From: Phialophora verrucosa
Taxonomy: Eukaryota > Ascomycota > Eurotiomycetes > Chaetothyriales > Herpotrichiellaceae
Direction: 5' to 3'
Length of the DNA: 64,000 nt
Assembly: GCA_002099365.1 (NCBI GenBank)
Contig: MSED01000013.1
Coordinates: 124,001-188,000 of the forward strand
Part shown: piece by piece, positions 32,201 to 43,635 of the stretch
How the letters are laid out: every line of letters starts with the position of its first letter
How positions within the stretch are numbered: position 1 is the first letter of the stretch
The notes under the pieces: generated by a model
Databases searched by the model: none
What the model was told of the DNA's origin: nothing
Seen by the model: only the letters and a program-made list of their open reading frames with translations
Made by a program: the position numbers and the translations under genes

Positions 32201-34230
32201 CGGCTGAGAAGGAATGCGATCGAATCAAGCATTTGGTTATGGGTATTTTTGGCTATGCTCAAAAGCGAAGAGAAGAATACTACCTCGTCAAGCTGATTGC
32301 ACGCTCCATCAAGGAGGAGGTCGACTGTTCGATATCATTCCAGGACTATCTCCGAACAAATTCTTTCTCAAACAAGCTCTTCGCGGCCTACAGCAAGTCA
32401 CCCCGGGATCGGAAATTCTTGAGAGATGTCCTTGGTCCGGTTGTCAAAGAGAACATCATCGACAATACGACACTTGATCTTGAGAGCGACCCTCTTCAAA
32501 TCTACGTGTCGGCAATTAACAACGAAGAACTGAGGACCGGCCGGCGTAGTCAAAGGGATCCTAACGTGCCCAGAGAAGTGGCCATTCGAGATCCGGAGAC
32601 AAGAGCAACGTTCATTGCACATATGCAGGACCTTCGCGATATAACCGATCAATTCTTCCTTTGCTTGGAGGACTGTTTGCACCGAATGCCTTTTGGTATC
32701 CGATTTGTCGTCCAGCAGACGTATCAACATCTCGTGGAACGATTCCCAGGAGAGGAAGCTGATTTCGTTCTTCAGCTAGTGGGCCAGTGGCTGTGGCGAC
32801 ATTATCTTCAGCCCGCTCTTCTGGAACCGGAGAAGTTTGGCGTGGCTGATCGGGCAATGACACAAGAGCAGAAACGCAACCTGGGTGAGATCGCTAAAGT
32901 CTTGAACCAAGCTGCCACGGGACGCGAATTTGGAGGCGATAATGTCTACCTTCAACCACTCAACAATTACGTACGGGAGTCAATCGAGCGGTTTGCGGTT
33001 ATCTGGAGTCATGGTGAGCGCGATACTACTCGTTCAAATGGCCCCGACTAACAGTGTACAGTAATCTCCATACCGCCAGCTGAGGAGCACTACGATATCG
33101 ACGAGTTCAACGACCTGTATGCCAAAACGAAACCAACACTGTACATCAAAATGGCCGATATCTTCTCCATCCACAAATTGCTGTCTCAGGAGATCACCGC
33201 CATCTGTCCAAGCCAAGACGATGTGCTCCGTGACATCTTGAGAGAATTGGGTAGCGTCCAGAGCAACGAAAGTGAACTTCGGGGAGTCAGCTCTAGCGAA
33301 ATCAGTCTGACCTTGAACCCCAAGTTGCTAAACTCAGAGGATCCGGATGCAGATGTCAAGGCGTTATTGACCGAGACCAAGCGATGTGTTCTATACCTTA
33401 TCCGAATCCAATCGGGTGCTAGCCTCCTCGAGATTCTAGTGAAGCCCATCAACCCAGAAGATGAAGAGAAGTGGGAAGCTTTGGTCACCGAGGAGCTTCA
33501 ATCCGGCAGCGGGCGGCGCGGTGCATATGCTGATGCTAACAACCACCTTGACATCCTCTCGCTCTCATATCCTGATCTCAAGCGCATTGCGCTGGAAAAT
33601 ATTCTGCAACTCGAATCCATCGGCCGCTTGACCAGGGCAAACCAATACCAAGACCTCCTCAACTCTATTGCGGTGGACATCCGGACAAAGCACCGCCGCA
33701 GACTTCAACGTCAGCGTGAACTGGAGAACGTCAAGACCACACTGGAACGGCTTAATGAGCAAGCGGTGTATCTCGAGCAGCAACTGAAGACTTACAACGA
33801 CTACATCGAGCAAGCCATGGTGACTCTTCAAAACAAGAAAGGCAAGAAGCGCTTTGTCATGCCCTTTAGCAAGCAATGGGAACACGAACGCGAACTTCAA
33901 CGCTCCGGTCGCTCTTTCAAATTCGGCTCCTTCAAGTACTCAGCCCGCACCCTTGCCGACAAAGGCGTCCTCGTCCAGTGGCGGGGTTATAGTGAGCGGC
34001 AATGGGATCGCGTGGACCTCACTATCTCCTCTAACGCAGTAGGTGTGTTCACCATCGACGGCAGCTCAGGCAACATGATGATCCCGGGTGCGAATGCACA
34101 GGTTCCATTGGACGACTTGCTGCAGGCGCAGTTCAACAATACGCAGTTTATGGAGTTCTTCGAAGGAGCGCTGAGGGTTAACGTCAACTTGTTCCTGCAT
34201 TTGATTATGAAGAAATTTTATAATGAATGA
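29245..34230 (+). CDS. IQGAP-family actomyosin-ring scaffold (Iqg1/Rng2-like)
   Basis: Two exons, 29245-33013 and 33062-34230, encode 1645 residues; the 48-nt intron has a CTAAC branch point. The N-terminal 240 residues are Ser-rich and disordered. A calponin-homology domain spans about 243-385, beginning WMDKQRQFL. Next comes an acidic EPEPDPEPEPVE linker. About 14 IQ-type repeats of the LQxxxRGxxxR kind lie at about 430-850. A RasGAP-related domain follows at about 915-1250, with FGIRFV near the end. The RasGAP_C domain lies in exon 2, with a coiled coil before it. IQGAPs link calmodulin or light chains, actin and formins at the division septum and do not act as true GAPs. The domain order is complete and no disruption is seen. 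Confidence 0.95.
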
Positions 34231-36759
34231 GTGACGACGCTACCGGGAACATATGCATATTGCGAGCAACAGGGCAAGTGATGGCGTGCAGCGGATGCTC
34301 GGACATGGGGACGGTCCTGTTGGAAAGAGAGGACAGATAGGGTAGCGCAGGTGCAGAAAAGTCACAGAACAGCTTTGCAACAATAGATCTGCCTTCAGCC
34401 AATCGCTCATAGATGGGAGACGAGTCTCTCAAGCAGATTCACGATTCCCGTGCTCGTTCTCAACACCTTTCGAATGGAAGCAAGCAGCTTCCGCCTCGGC
34501 CGATGCTGTTGAAGCATTGCCCCTCTGCGACCAATACCAACACCACGAAATCATTTGCCATCCGAACCCCCTTTACCCTTCACCCTTCCGGATCACGACT
34601 CCGTACGAGTCCAACACCTGCTATCCTTGCGGCAATCTCGCCACTTCACCCGAGATGACGTCCACGAAAGTGGCTTATGCTGTCCCTGCTTGCGATGAAA
34701 CACTAGATTTCGAATAGTGTACGATGTACTCGTATTTGATCTTACTGCGCGCAGCTCAGGCTGTGGCCAGTGCCACCTTCTGAGTATTACACTGGGCACG
34801 AACCACCGTTCGCACTTAGATTGTCTGCGTTATTCCGATGAGAGAGCTCGCGACAGGAGGCGACGGGACGAAGGGAGGCTGTACCTGTGCTCGCGAGTGA
34901 AAGTAGATTACGAACAACTTCCAGATTCCCTTGGCCCTTTTATGAGCTGGTATGGGAGTCTTCTCTCAAGGTGTCATAGCGACACATTTCAGGAATCTAT
35001 CACAGCAAGGGCCGACTGCAGCCTGCTTAGCCCATCTTTAGCCCTTTTCTGGGTAGAGAGCGAGAACCCTACTAGTAACTTTTCTGTCCTTCTGCTGGAG
35101 GACAACCACAAGTGAATGATTTCCGGGGGAAAAGGTTATTCTGACAGATTCTGGAAACCATGATCGGCATCATCCAGACTCGTCGCTATCATGCCGCGCT
35201 GTCGTGTTGTAGATCTCCTCCCGGAATTGGTCAAAGACTGAAGGATGGAAGCATTCCAGTCGACGAAAATGCGGTTCGCGCTCGAGCGCCACCCAGCCCA
35301 AAGAAACTATTTGAACGCCCGGTTGCAGGTCGAGACCGAGAGGACCGGTCGTCTGTGTGTTTACTCGCATGGGATGTATTTCCGGATTGTTGTTCCGCTT
35401 AGTCCAACCGTTGCGCATGCCAAAGCGCACTTATGCAAGGTACGGAGCACGTGGACGAAAGCGCAAGACGCGAACGCGGGCTAACAAGTACGAGTTCAGA
35501 TCGAAAAGTGGAAGGGCACCTCCGGCGACAACAGTCAAATCTCCGGAATTTCGACAAAGTCGCCGTTGCTGGTGTAACCACGTTGAGATTGGAGCAACAA
35601 CCGCCGCGACAAGCCCAGGAACAGGTGTAGGATCGGTCATGCCACAAGATCTATGTATATGGAGTACGAAGGCCAGGATACGGGAGATTCGAGCAGGCTC
35701 CAAGGAGCAATTCTGAAGGTGTCATGAGACCATCGAAACTAAATTATTCTTCCGAACCCCCAAAGAGTCACGAGCCATACCAGAGTAGGTAGTGTGTGAT
35801 TTCTGGGCGTGGCCTCGATATGCGTGCGGAAGCGGTCATGAGCAGGTAGTGACCCCTTTTTCCAACAGACTGGATGGGCTTCGACGCGTGAATGCGACTG
35901 GCTTTGTGTAAACCCCTTGTTATCTCTTCGCATGATGTCAACGTGGCTCAGCAAGAATGCGGTTCGGCGCTGGAAAGCATCGGTGATCCAACGAAATAGA
36001 TCGATGGGCCCCAGGACGTTATAGTGCGTATCTCGCTGATAGGGCTTGCGGCCCTGTACTCTTGCCGCGCCCAGAGCAGGGGAATGACGAATCGCCGCAA
36101 GACAGGCACGGCACAGCTTCTCATGGTGACGTGTTTGAGCCTTACGAGAAGCAAATATGTAGTGGAGAGCTTGGGTGGTGTTAGCGCCTGGCAAAAAGTT
36201 GGTACTCGTAGTGGGCGGGCACGCGGGCTCGTTCAAGTCCTCCTTCCCCTTGCATTGGTATGCCGAACCCGGTTGATCGAGCATGCATGACCTGCCTCTC
36301 GCTCAGGGGTAACACCATCACGCGAGGTCTGTTTCTGCCATCCTGGGCTAACGTCCAAATCCGTAAACAGATAGTCTGAGCGGGTAGCATGCCTTGGAAA
36401 GGCTGCGTGGAGGGGGAAGGGTCAGGTATTGTAAGCTGATGGCCCATCGGTGATTGCGGAACATCGAGCCATCATACAGCATTATGGAGGCTGACCGAGT
36501 ACTCGTACGGGAACAGGCGGGTGATCACAAAAGAATGATAGACCCCCATCCTTGTGCGACTGGAATCTTTTGCACACTTCACGCTTGATTCATTGTCCTT
36601 GCTGCGAGGATCCTCTTCCAAATAATATCTCTACATCTACCGGCTTCGTTCGACGGTACGAGTAAGCCTTCGTTGGTCCATCGCCTGCCTCATACACACC
36701 ACCATACTGTGGAGGCTCTTGGCTACCTACACCTCCCCAGTCAGCAACACGTGCCAACT
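34231..36759. other. 2.5-kb gene-poor region
   Basis: No frame here has domain content or codon use like the neighbouring genes. The longest frame (minus, 35739-36284) is Arg/His-rich and reads like noncoding translation. The words GTACTCGTA (34726), GAGTACTCGTAC (36497) and GGTACGAGTAA (36655) occur here; the last two lie within 270 nt of the next ATG. It may hold regulatory sequence or decayed DNA. Confidence 0.5.
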
Positions 36760-37518
36760 ATGGCCTACCATCAGCGGAACTCATCCATAGCATCGTCAAC
36801 CAAGACGGCAACCCCGACTGATGGCTGGGAGTCATACTTTGACTGTTGGAGCGTGGAGGACCACGACGTACCTGCACCAGCAATCATCGAGCCCATCATT
36901 GTCGACGACGAGCTCTACCACCCCGACAGCCTCCTGAGCGCAAAATACGACCTGGATCATGCCTTGGATTTGGACCTTGACTGGGAGCTCGACCATCATT
37001 ACCGAGACTATCAAGCCCGGTGCTCTCCTAAGGCGTTCGGGAGATTGAAGGGCACCAATGCCGCAAGCAAACGGCATGCGATCGTCGTGTCGAACCGACG
37101 GAGCCCTGTAGGCCGTCCCCATGCGCCAGGACAAACCGTGCACCAAATCCACCAGATGCGAAGAGATCGCCGGCCTACGCCAGTCAGGAGCAGGCCTGAT
37201 GACGTCGACGAAGGGATGCAGGTTGTCGACATGGCAAACGCAAATTCCCTGACACAGCCTTGCGTGGCACCTAAGTGGAGGGGCAGCCAAGGTGAAACAG
37301 CGAGATCTAGCGATGCCGCATCTGCTTGCAGCACCCTGCAGATAGCCCGCGCCGATCAGCAGCAACAGCAAGCGACCTCGATGTTTTGGACAACCACTTC
37401 GGCAGCGACAGCAGACGAAGCTCGAAGTCAGAGAGCCAGCAGGGCAGAAACCCGCCGAGCCCCGGACGCTTCATCAGCAGCCGCAACTTTAGGCTTGGAA
37501 ACCCAGCCGAACCCACCT
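36760..37518 (+). CDS. Orphan acidic/low-complexity protein, gene model unresolved
   Basis: ATG 36760 (MAYHQRNSSIASSTKTATPT) opens a frame with an acidic middle: DDELYHPD at about residue 47, then a LDLDLDWELDHHY stretch. The preferred model has exon 36760-37291, a 50-nt intron (37292-37341, GTGAAA...CAG), then exon 37342-37518 ending at a strong GTAAGT donor at 37519. After the intron the frame reads with better wobble codons (DNHFGSDSRRSSKSESQQ and onward) than the uninterrupted frame. The last exon could not be found. Without splicing, the original frame stays open to 37719 but becomes repetitive. No family is recognised. It precedes the kinase gene on the same strand. Confidence 0.4.
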
Positions 37519-38069
37519 GTAAGTTGCCGGCGATCCCCTATGATATCATGGCCTCCCAGGCCCCCTTGCCCCTCCACGATTGCCCGTTGCTTGCCTGCGT
37601 CCATGACCTCGTCACTGTTTCCCTCCCCAAGCACGCCGCCGTCACTTGTGCCCAAGCTTGACGTTCGAGATAATCCCGTCTTTCATCTTCGACACTCTCT
37701 CTCCCTCTCTCTCTCTTGATCTCGTCCAACCGAAACCCATCTATCCTTCATCGCCGCTGCATGGCCTGGCCTGCACTGCATCTGCATCTCTAACCCCGAC
37801 TGGCAATTGGCCCTGCACCTCTTACGCTTAGCTTACTCGTTCTGCTTGCTGAATCATCCACCGCATTCATCCTGCAATACGAGATCTGGGCCAGGACCCT
37901 TTCGCCCGCTGGATCCTGCCGCTACTGCCACGCCAACCCCGTTACCTTTTTCTTCTATCTCGACCTCGCCCTCATTTGTCACCAGACCGGCATCTCGACA
38001 GCTTTTGACTCTGTCTTTCCCACTTACCTTGCTCGTCTTGCAATTTACGCATGCTGAACCACTGCTAAA
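37519..38069. other. Leader/promoter region of the Rck2-like kinase
   Basis: A pyrimidine-rich stretch, including the CT microsatellite annotated separately, precedes ATG 38070. It probably contains the kinase 5' leader and perhaps the last exon and terminator of the upstream orphan gene. Confidence 0.45.
37693..37717 (+). repeat. CT-rich microsatellite
   Basis: A run of CT dinucleotides interrupted by CC occurs about 350 nt upstream of the kinase start codon. Such pyrimidine tracts are common around transcription starts in filamentous fungi. Confidence 0.6.
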
Positions 38070-40368
38070 ATGAGCACAATTCAGAATCTCAAGAACTTCA
38101 TACGTCATGGCAAGCAAGCCCGGGTTGCCGACCCTCCCCGCGACCATCCCACCACCAACGTCTCTCCCGTTCACGCTCAACCGCAGAAGTACCACAATGC
38201 AGTCAGCGACCCGCTAGGCAACAACCACCGACACCTGCAGCAGGACGTACAGCCTCAGCCCGGACAATATTCCGTCGCAGCCGCCGACAATCGCAATGTT
38301 GTGGCTCAGGCAGGCGGTGCTGCAGCCCATGCCGCAGGCAAGAACCAGAAGATCAACCAGGCCGACATCCAAGCCATTGTCGCCGAGGAGAGAGAGAAGG
38401 CCAGCAAGATGCCGAGGTACCCGGGACTCGAACGATTCATCCTGGTAGAAAAGATGGGCGACGGCGCGTTCAGCAACGTCTACAAAGCGAGGGACACCCA
38501 AACGGGAGACGAGGTCGCCATCAAGGTCGTCCGCAAGTTCGAAATGAACTCGAATCAGGTATGCCCGGAGCCATACGACACTGTCATGTGCTTGGACCTC
38601 TCATTCCCAACCCACCCTTGCCCTGGCCCTACGCTTCCCTGCCTTGGCTTCACGCCTCCCTAGCATCCCACCGTCCCTCTCACCTTCTCTTCCAACCCCC
38701 CTCTTCAAGGCAGCTTCAAAACCAACCTCTTCTAACCTAGGGCGATGCTCACCTTCATCCGAACTTCAAAAAACAACCCAAGGGCGTGGAGGTGCGCACA
38801 TCCTTTCTAACTGAACCTCGGTTGACCGCATCCATTTTTCTCCCATCCACATATCTAGCCACTCCGTGCTTGGCCGAACGTAGACTGACGAGTTTTGATA
38901 GCGAGCCAATATCCTGAAAGAAGTCCAGATCATGCGTCAGCTGGATCATCCCAACATCGTCAAGCTCATTGATTTTTCCGAGTCACGACAATATTACTAC
39001 ATCGTTCTCGAGCTGTGTCCTGGTGGGGAATTGTTCCACCAAATCGTCCGCTTGACATACTTCAGCGAAAACCTCAGCCGTCACGTCATTACCCAAGTAG
39101 CACAAGCACTTCTTTACTTGCACGAGGAGACGGGCGTGGTTCATCGGTAAGTGTGACGAATTGGACACGTGTGATGGGAGCGAGACTGATTTAAACCCAG
39201 TGACATCAAACCAGAAAACCTTCTGTTCTATCCCATTCCCTTTGTGCCGACGCGCAATCCCAAACCGAGAGGACCAGACGACGAAGACAAAGCCGATGAG
39301 GGAGAGTTTATCCCAGGCGTTGGTGCTGGCGGCATTGGTCAGATCAAGATTGCCGATTTCGGTTTGTCCAAAGTTATCTGGGATTCGCAAACCATGACGC
39401 CGTGCGGGACGGTGGGTTACACGGCCCCCGAGATCGTCAAGGATGAGCGATACAGCAAGTCAGTCGACATGTGGGCTCTGGGCTGTGTGCTCTACACTCT
39501 TCTCTGCGGATTTCCTCCTTTCTACGACGAATCGATCCAAGTATTGACTGAAAAGGTCGCCCGTGGTCAATACACTTTCCTGTCCCCGTGGTGGGACGAT
39601 ATCTCAAAGTCGGCCCAAGACTTGGTCTCTCATCTCCTGACTGTCAACCCTGACAGGCGCTACACCATTGAAGAATTCTTGAATCATCCTTGGATTCGGA
39701 ACACGACTGAACCTACATACGCCGCTGCCGATGCCCCGCCCTTGGCCACGCCGTTGTACGTCCGGCAGAAAGAACAGGCCCAAGCAGCGAATCTCCCTGC
39801 GGAGTTCCCGGTCGCCGTCACTCCGGGAGGTAGGCGAGCAGACTTCAGGTCTCCAGGTGCAGTCAACTTGCGTGAAGTGTTTGACGTTGGTTATGCCGTG
39901 CACAGACAAGAAGAGGAAGCCAAGAGAAGAAAGAATTTCAAGCAAGGTTACCGAGGTGCTGGTATACCAGGTGGTCTGAATCCTCTTAACGAAGACGAAG
40001 ATGATGAAGAAGACGAGGAAGAGATCTCGAGTAAAGTGCCCAAGAGCCAGCAGCCAGCAGATGTTTCGAGTATGGAGGCGAAGATGCGTTCAACCAACCT
40101 GGGATCACAACCATCGGCGGCGGCACAGGCGAGAGCGGCAGCTGCTCCGGCTAGAAGCCAGCACCATGCAACTCAGCAAGAGCAGAGAGGTTACGGACAA
40201 CATAGTGCGGCTGTTGCGGCTGCGGCCAAACAGAGCGTCGGACGAAGGAACAAGCAGCCGTTCGAGCTCAGCTTGGACAACTCGACACTCTTGGGCAGAA
40301 GAAACAAGATAGGCACAGTGAACCCTAACGAGCCATCAAAGCTGAGAGAAGAGATAAGTGCTCGATGA
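38070..40368 (+). CDS. srk1: Ser/Thr protein kinase, Rck2/Srk1-like (MAPK-activated, CaMK group)
   Basis: Three exons, 38070-38558, 38902-39146 and 39201-40368, give 633 residues. The introns are 343 and 54 nt; the first is long and pyrimidine-rich. The kinase domain starts near residue 121 with glycine loop GDGAFSNVY and AIKVV lysine. HRDIKPEN has Asp246, and ADFGLSK has Asp297. A 30-residue acidic insertion lies between the catalytic loop and DFG, and activation loop TPCGTVGYTAPE follows. The N-terminal start STIQNLKNFIRHGKQAR and the insertion match Rck2/Srk1 kinases, which act downstream of Hog1/Sty1 stress MAPK on translation and cell cycle. The C-tail is Ala/Gln-rich with an acidic DEDDEEDEEE run. 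All catalytic residues are present. An N-terminal regulatory region of about 120 residues precedes the domain. Confidence 0.92.
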
Positions 40369-41219
40369 AGCGCGGGTGGCTCGGGGTGATACAAAGGCAA
40401 AATCATATGAATGCCGACTTGGGCATACTTGGCTTTGTCGGGTGGCTGGGGCAAGTCGACGTGCGGGCTCCAACCGATCCTGCCATTCTCAGGTTGCTGG
40501 AGGAAGATGGCAAGGGATGATGCGAGCGAATTGTCGATAATCAGAATTTCTCTTGTGCGTGGAAGGCCTTAGGTCTAGAAACAAGGATTGCACCAGAGAT
40601 GCACCTAGCCTAACGAAGTCTAGAAATGAATGATGAAATCCAAACTGCCTCTGTCCCAGCAACCTCTGCTATTGATCTGGCGTCATTGATGTCGTCTCCC
40701 CCTTCCTGTCTTTGCAGCTCAAACAGACTTTCGCAGCGGCGCGGCTGATCAGAGGTCACGGTGGGAATGAAAATTTTAGCCGAGTGCATCATGTACGAAG
40801 CGTTGTACGAGATACGACATCTCTTGGGTTTTATTCCCCATCGGAATGCCCCTCTTCGTCGTGTCGCTCACCCAAATGGCGCCAGTTCCCCTTCGCTTAG
40901 TACCCCGTACCTGCCTGTTTAGAGAGCCGTGGCTCCAGAGCGGAACGGACATGACCGATTCAAAGATGGTGAAGTTTCTGGCGGCTGGTACGATGGCGGT
41001 CGCCGTCTCTTCTCAATGTTTGTTTCTTGCCAGTCACCTGCTGTGCTGGACGAGCTGTGCTGAATCTTTGCCAGCAAGCGCAAAGCTTCATATATGTCCA
41101 AGACTAGCTCGAGCGTCCGTCACAGAGTATTTCTGCAATCATAGACACCACATTCCGGAGCCCAAGTCACCTCGGTTGAGGCTTCCGCCAATCCCACATT
41201 GTTTGTACCCTACCGGTCC
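40369..41219. other. Intergenic; no gene seen
   Basis: About 850 bp between kinase stop and transporter start on the same strand. Short frames only. The transporter frame remains open a few codons upstream from a TTG at 41199, but ATG 41220 is the natural start. Confidence 0.5.
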
Positions 41220-43040
41220 ATGACCTCTAACCCAGCGAGCCAACAGCAAGACTACGGAACTCCCCTGGGCCAGCCTGGCGTGGCCCAGGACGTAAGCCGT
41301 CCAGCCCAAAGTCAAGGGCACTCACCACAGCCTGAGGCGCCAGCCTCGACTCATGATAACTACCCCCATCCCTCATGGTGGCACTTTAGCACGACAGGCT
41401 CTTCTCCAACCACACTTCCGACAAGCAGTGAAGCGAGGCCAGAAAAGCTTCCTTGGAAAGACAGTACACAAACGCTCGATGCCTTCACTGATTCCAGCAT
41501 GGAAGGAGAAGACATCGAGAAGAGGCCTGTGGTCATTGCAGGAACGCGGTCAAACGAGGTCGAAGAAGTTTCCCAGCTGAGGCGTCCAAGCATTGGGTCG
41601 CGAAGGGGCACATCCGCCGCTCCATCAATCGCTGCCGCACCTTTCACCGGTCCTGACCGTTGTGAGCTCGAACGGCCACACAGCCACCACAGCCAAGGGG
41701 GCACTGACAAGGAGATCTGCACGTCTCGGCCAAGATCGTCCTCATCTTCAAGCTCGGTGCCGACGTTGAACCAAGTTCCGAGCAATTTAGCCGCGGCCAG
41801 CAGAGTCTCAACCGATGCCTACGGAAATACCTACCCAGAGGGAGGCAAGGAGGCATGGCTGTGTGTATTCGGCTCGTTCTGCGGGCTAATGGCTGCATTG
41901 GGGATGATGAACACGCTGGGGACGTTTCAAGCCTACCTCTCGACTCATCAGCTTCAGTCCGAAAGCGAGAGCACGGTTGGCTGGATCTTTGGTATCTATG
42001 CGTTCCTCTCTTTCTTCTTCGGTATACAGATCGGTCCACTCTTCGACGCGAAAGGGCCACGATGGCTTGTCCTTGCCGGATCGGTCCTCATGCTCGCCTC
42101 ATACCTCATTATGGGCGTTTGTACTAAATACTGGCACTTCTTGCTTGTCATTGGGGTAGTCGGCGGAACGGGGACATCCCTGGTCTTTACGCCTGCCATC
42201 GCCTCCATCGGTCATTTCTTTCTGCGCAAACGCGGCCAAGCAACTGGCTTAGCTGCCGCTGGAGGCTCGATGGGCGGAATCGTCTTTCCCCTGACTCTTC
42301 AGGCATTATTTCCCAAAATTGGATGGGCCTGGTCGACACGCGTCTGTGCCTTGATCAACTTGGTCCTGCTCATTGTTGCAAACTTGTTCATTCGATCGAG
42401 GCTCCCACCTCGGAAGGCCACAAAGGAGAACATCATGCCTGACGTCCGCATCTTCAGGGATCCTGTCTTCGCGCTTACCACGGCAGGGGTCTTCTTCGTC
42501 GAATGGGGGCTTTTCGTGCCACTCACCTACCTCAGCAGCTATGCCCTCCGCAACGGGGTGTCAACCGCCTTTTCCTACCAGCTCATCGCTATATTGAATG
42601 TCGGGTCTTGCTTCGGGCGTTACTTCCCTGGGTTTATCGCGGACAAGGTCGGCCGTTTCAACTCCATGGTTGTCACGATTGCTCTCTGCCTCGTGTCAAC
42701 TTTGGCATTCTGGCTCCCTGCCGAGGGAAGAGTCGCCTTGATCGTTGTCTACGCCCTGGTCTTCGGCTTCGCGTCGGGGTCCGGCATCTCATTAACGCCT
42801 GTCTGCGTGGGACAACTCTGCAGAGTTGAGAACTACGGACGTTATTATGCAACCTGCTACACGCTCGTGAGCTTTGGAAGCATGACGGGCATTCCGATCG
42901 CTGGTCAGCTCGTCACCACCTGCAACGGGGAGTATTGGGGTCTGATCGTATTCACGAGTTGCAGCTACGCGGCTAGTTGCCTTTTGTTGAGCGCGGCAAG
43001 GATTGTTGGCGCAGGGTGGAACCTGAGAGTGGTTTATTGA
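41220..43040 (+). CDS. MFS transporter, monocarboxylate porter-like
   Basis: One exon, 606 residues from ATG 41220. The first about 205 residues are hydrophilic and Ser/Pro-rich. Twelve hydrophobic helices follow, beginning GGKEAWLCVFGSFCGLMAAL. Family elements are the NTLGTFQAYLS segment after helix 1, the DAKGPRW loop between helices 2 and 3, GGTGTSLVFTPAIASIGHFF, RKRGQATGLAAAGGSMGG in helix 5, and PGFIADKVGRFN between the halves. This is the fungal Mch/MCT-like group of the major facilitator superfamily. The substrate (monocarboxylate, riboflavin or other) cannot be told from sequence. Its neighbours, HET gene 2 and an indoleamine dioxygenase, do not decide it. Confidence 0.9.
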   Translation: MTSNPASQQQDYGTPLGQPGVAQDVSRPAQSQGHSPQPEAPASTHDNYPHPSWWHFSTTGSSPTTLPTSSEARPEKLPWKDSTQTLDAFTDSSMEGEDIEKRPVVIAGTRSNEVEEVSQLRRPSIGSRRGTSAAPSIAAAPFTGPDRCELERPHSHHSQGGTDKEICTSRPRSSSSSSSVPTLNQVPSNLAAASRVSTDAYGNTYPEGGKEAWLCVFGSFCGLMAALGMMNTLGTFQAYLSTHQLQSESESTVGWIFGIYAFLSFFFGIQIGPLFDAKGPRWLVLAGSVLMLASYLIMGVCTKYWHFLLVIGVVGGTGTSLVFTPAIASIGHFFLRKRGQATGLAAAGGSMGGIVFPLTLQALFPKIGWAWSTRVCALINLVLLIVANLFIRSRLPPRKATKENIMPDVRIFRDPVFALTTAGVFFVEWGLFVPLTYLSSYALRNGVSTAFSYQLIAILNVGSCFGRYFPGFIADKVGRFNSMVVTIALCLVSTLAFWLPAEGRVALIVVYALVFGFASGSGISLTPVCVGQLCRVENYGRYYATCYTLVSFGSMTGIPIAGQLVTTCNGEYWGLIVFTSCSYAASCLLLSAARIVGAGWNLRVVY

Positions 43041-43635
43041 TTGAAATTTGGCATCAACGAGAGGCGTCATGGGAGCATACAAGGATTGGGCACAAGAGAT
43101 TTTGGAGAGATAGACCAGAAGTCAGCAAAAAATTGTCTAATAACGGAAATAAGATGGGTATGTGCGTGCCAGAGTCGAGTCTGCATAATCGCTGGTAACT
43201 TTTGCCGTCAACTTCGGACGCTCATCGACGCCTCCCTGATCCTCCTCAGTCTTCCATCTCACGCTGCATCTTCTCCCATTTCCCTCTTGGACTACCTGTG
43301 GTGTATTGTTTGCTCCCACAGATCGTACGTTGCGTCGGAAACATTGGACGAATATGTCGGCACTCCCCTGTAGGACAAGCCCGAGTCAAATTTCCGATTC
43401 CAAAATCCCCGCAAGTATTGGGGGCGAGGACTCTCCAGCGGCATGCCGAGGATATGGCAGCGAACTTTTCAGCTTGATTGACACCGACGTACAGTAGTAT
43501 GTAAAACCTCCAAGTGTTCTCAATGACTGGTGATGAACACGTTCGATGAAGGAACGAGACTATACGTGGGGAATGTCGTGAGAGACCACCACGCATTGAA
43601 CATCCCGTTCCAGGGGTACCAGAACCCCCTCCTCC
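43041..43635. other. Intergenic; no gene seen
   Basis: About 600 bp between the transporter stop and HET gene 2 on the same strand. Nothing distinctive was recognised. Confidence 0.5.

Noticed and set aside
35739..36284. Minus-strand open frame of 181 codons in the 2.5-kb gap
   Set aside because: No recognisable motif; codon wobble unlike neighbouring genes.
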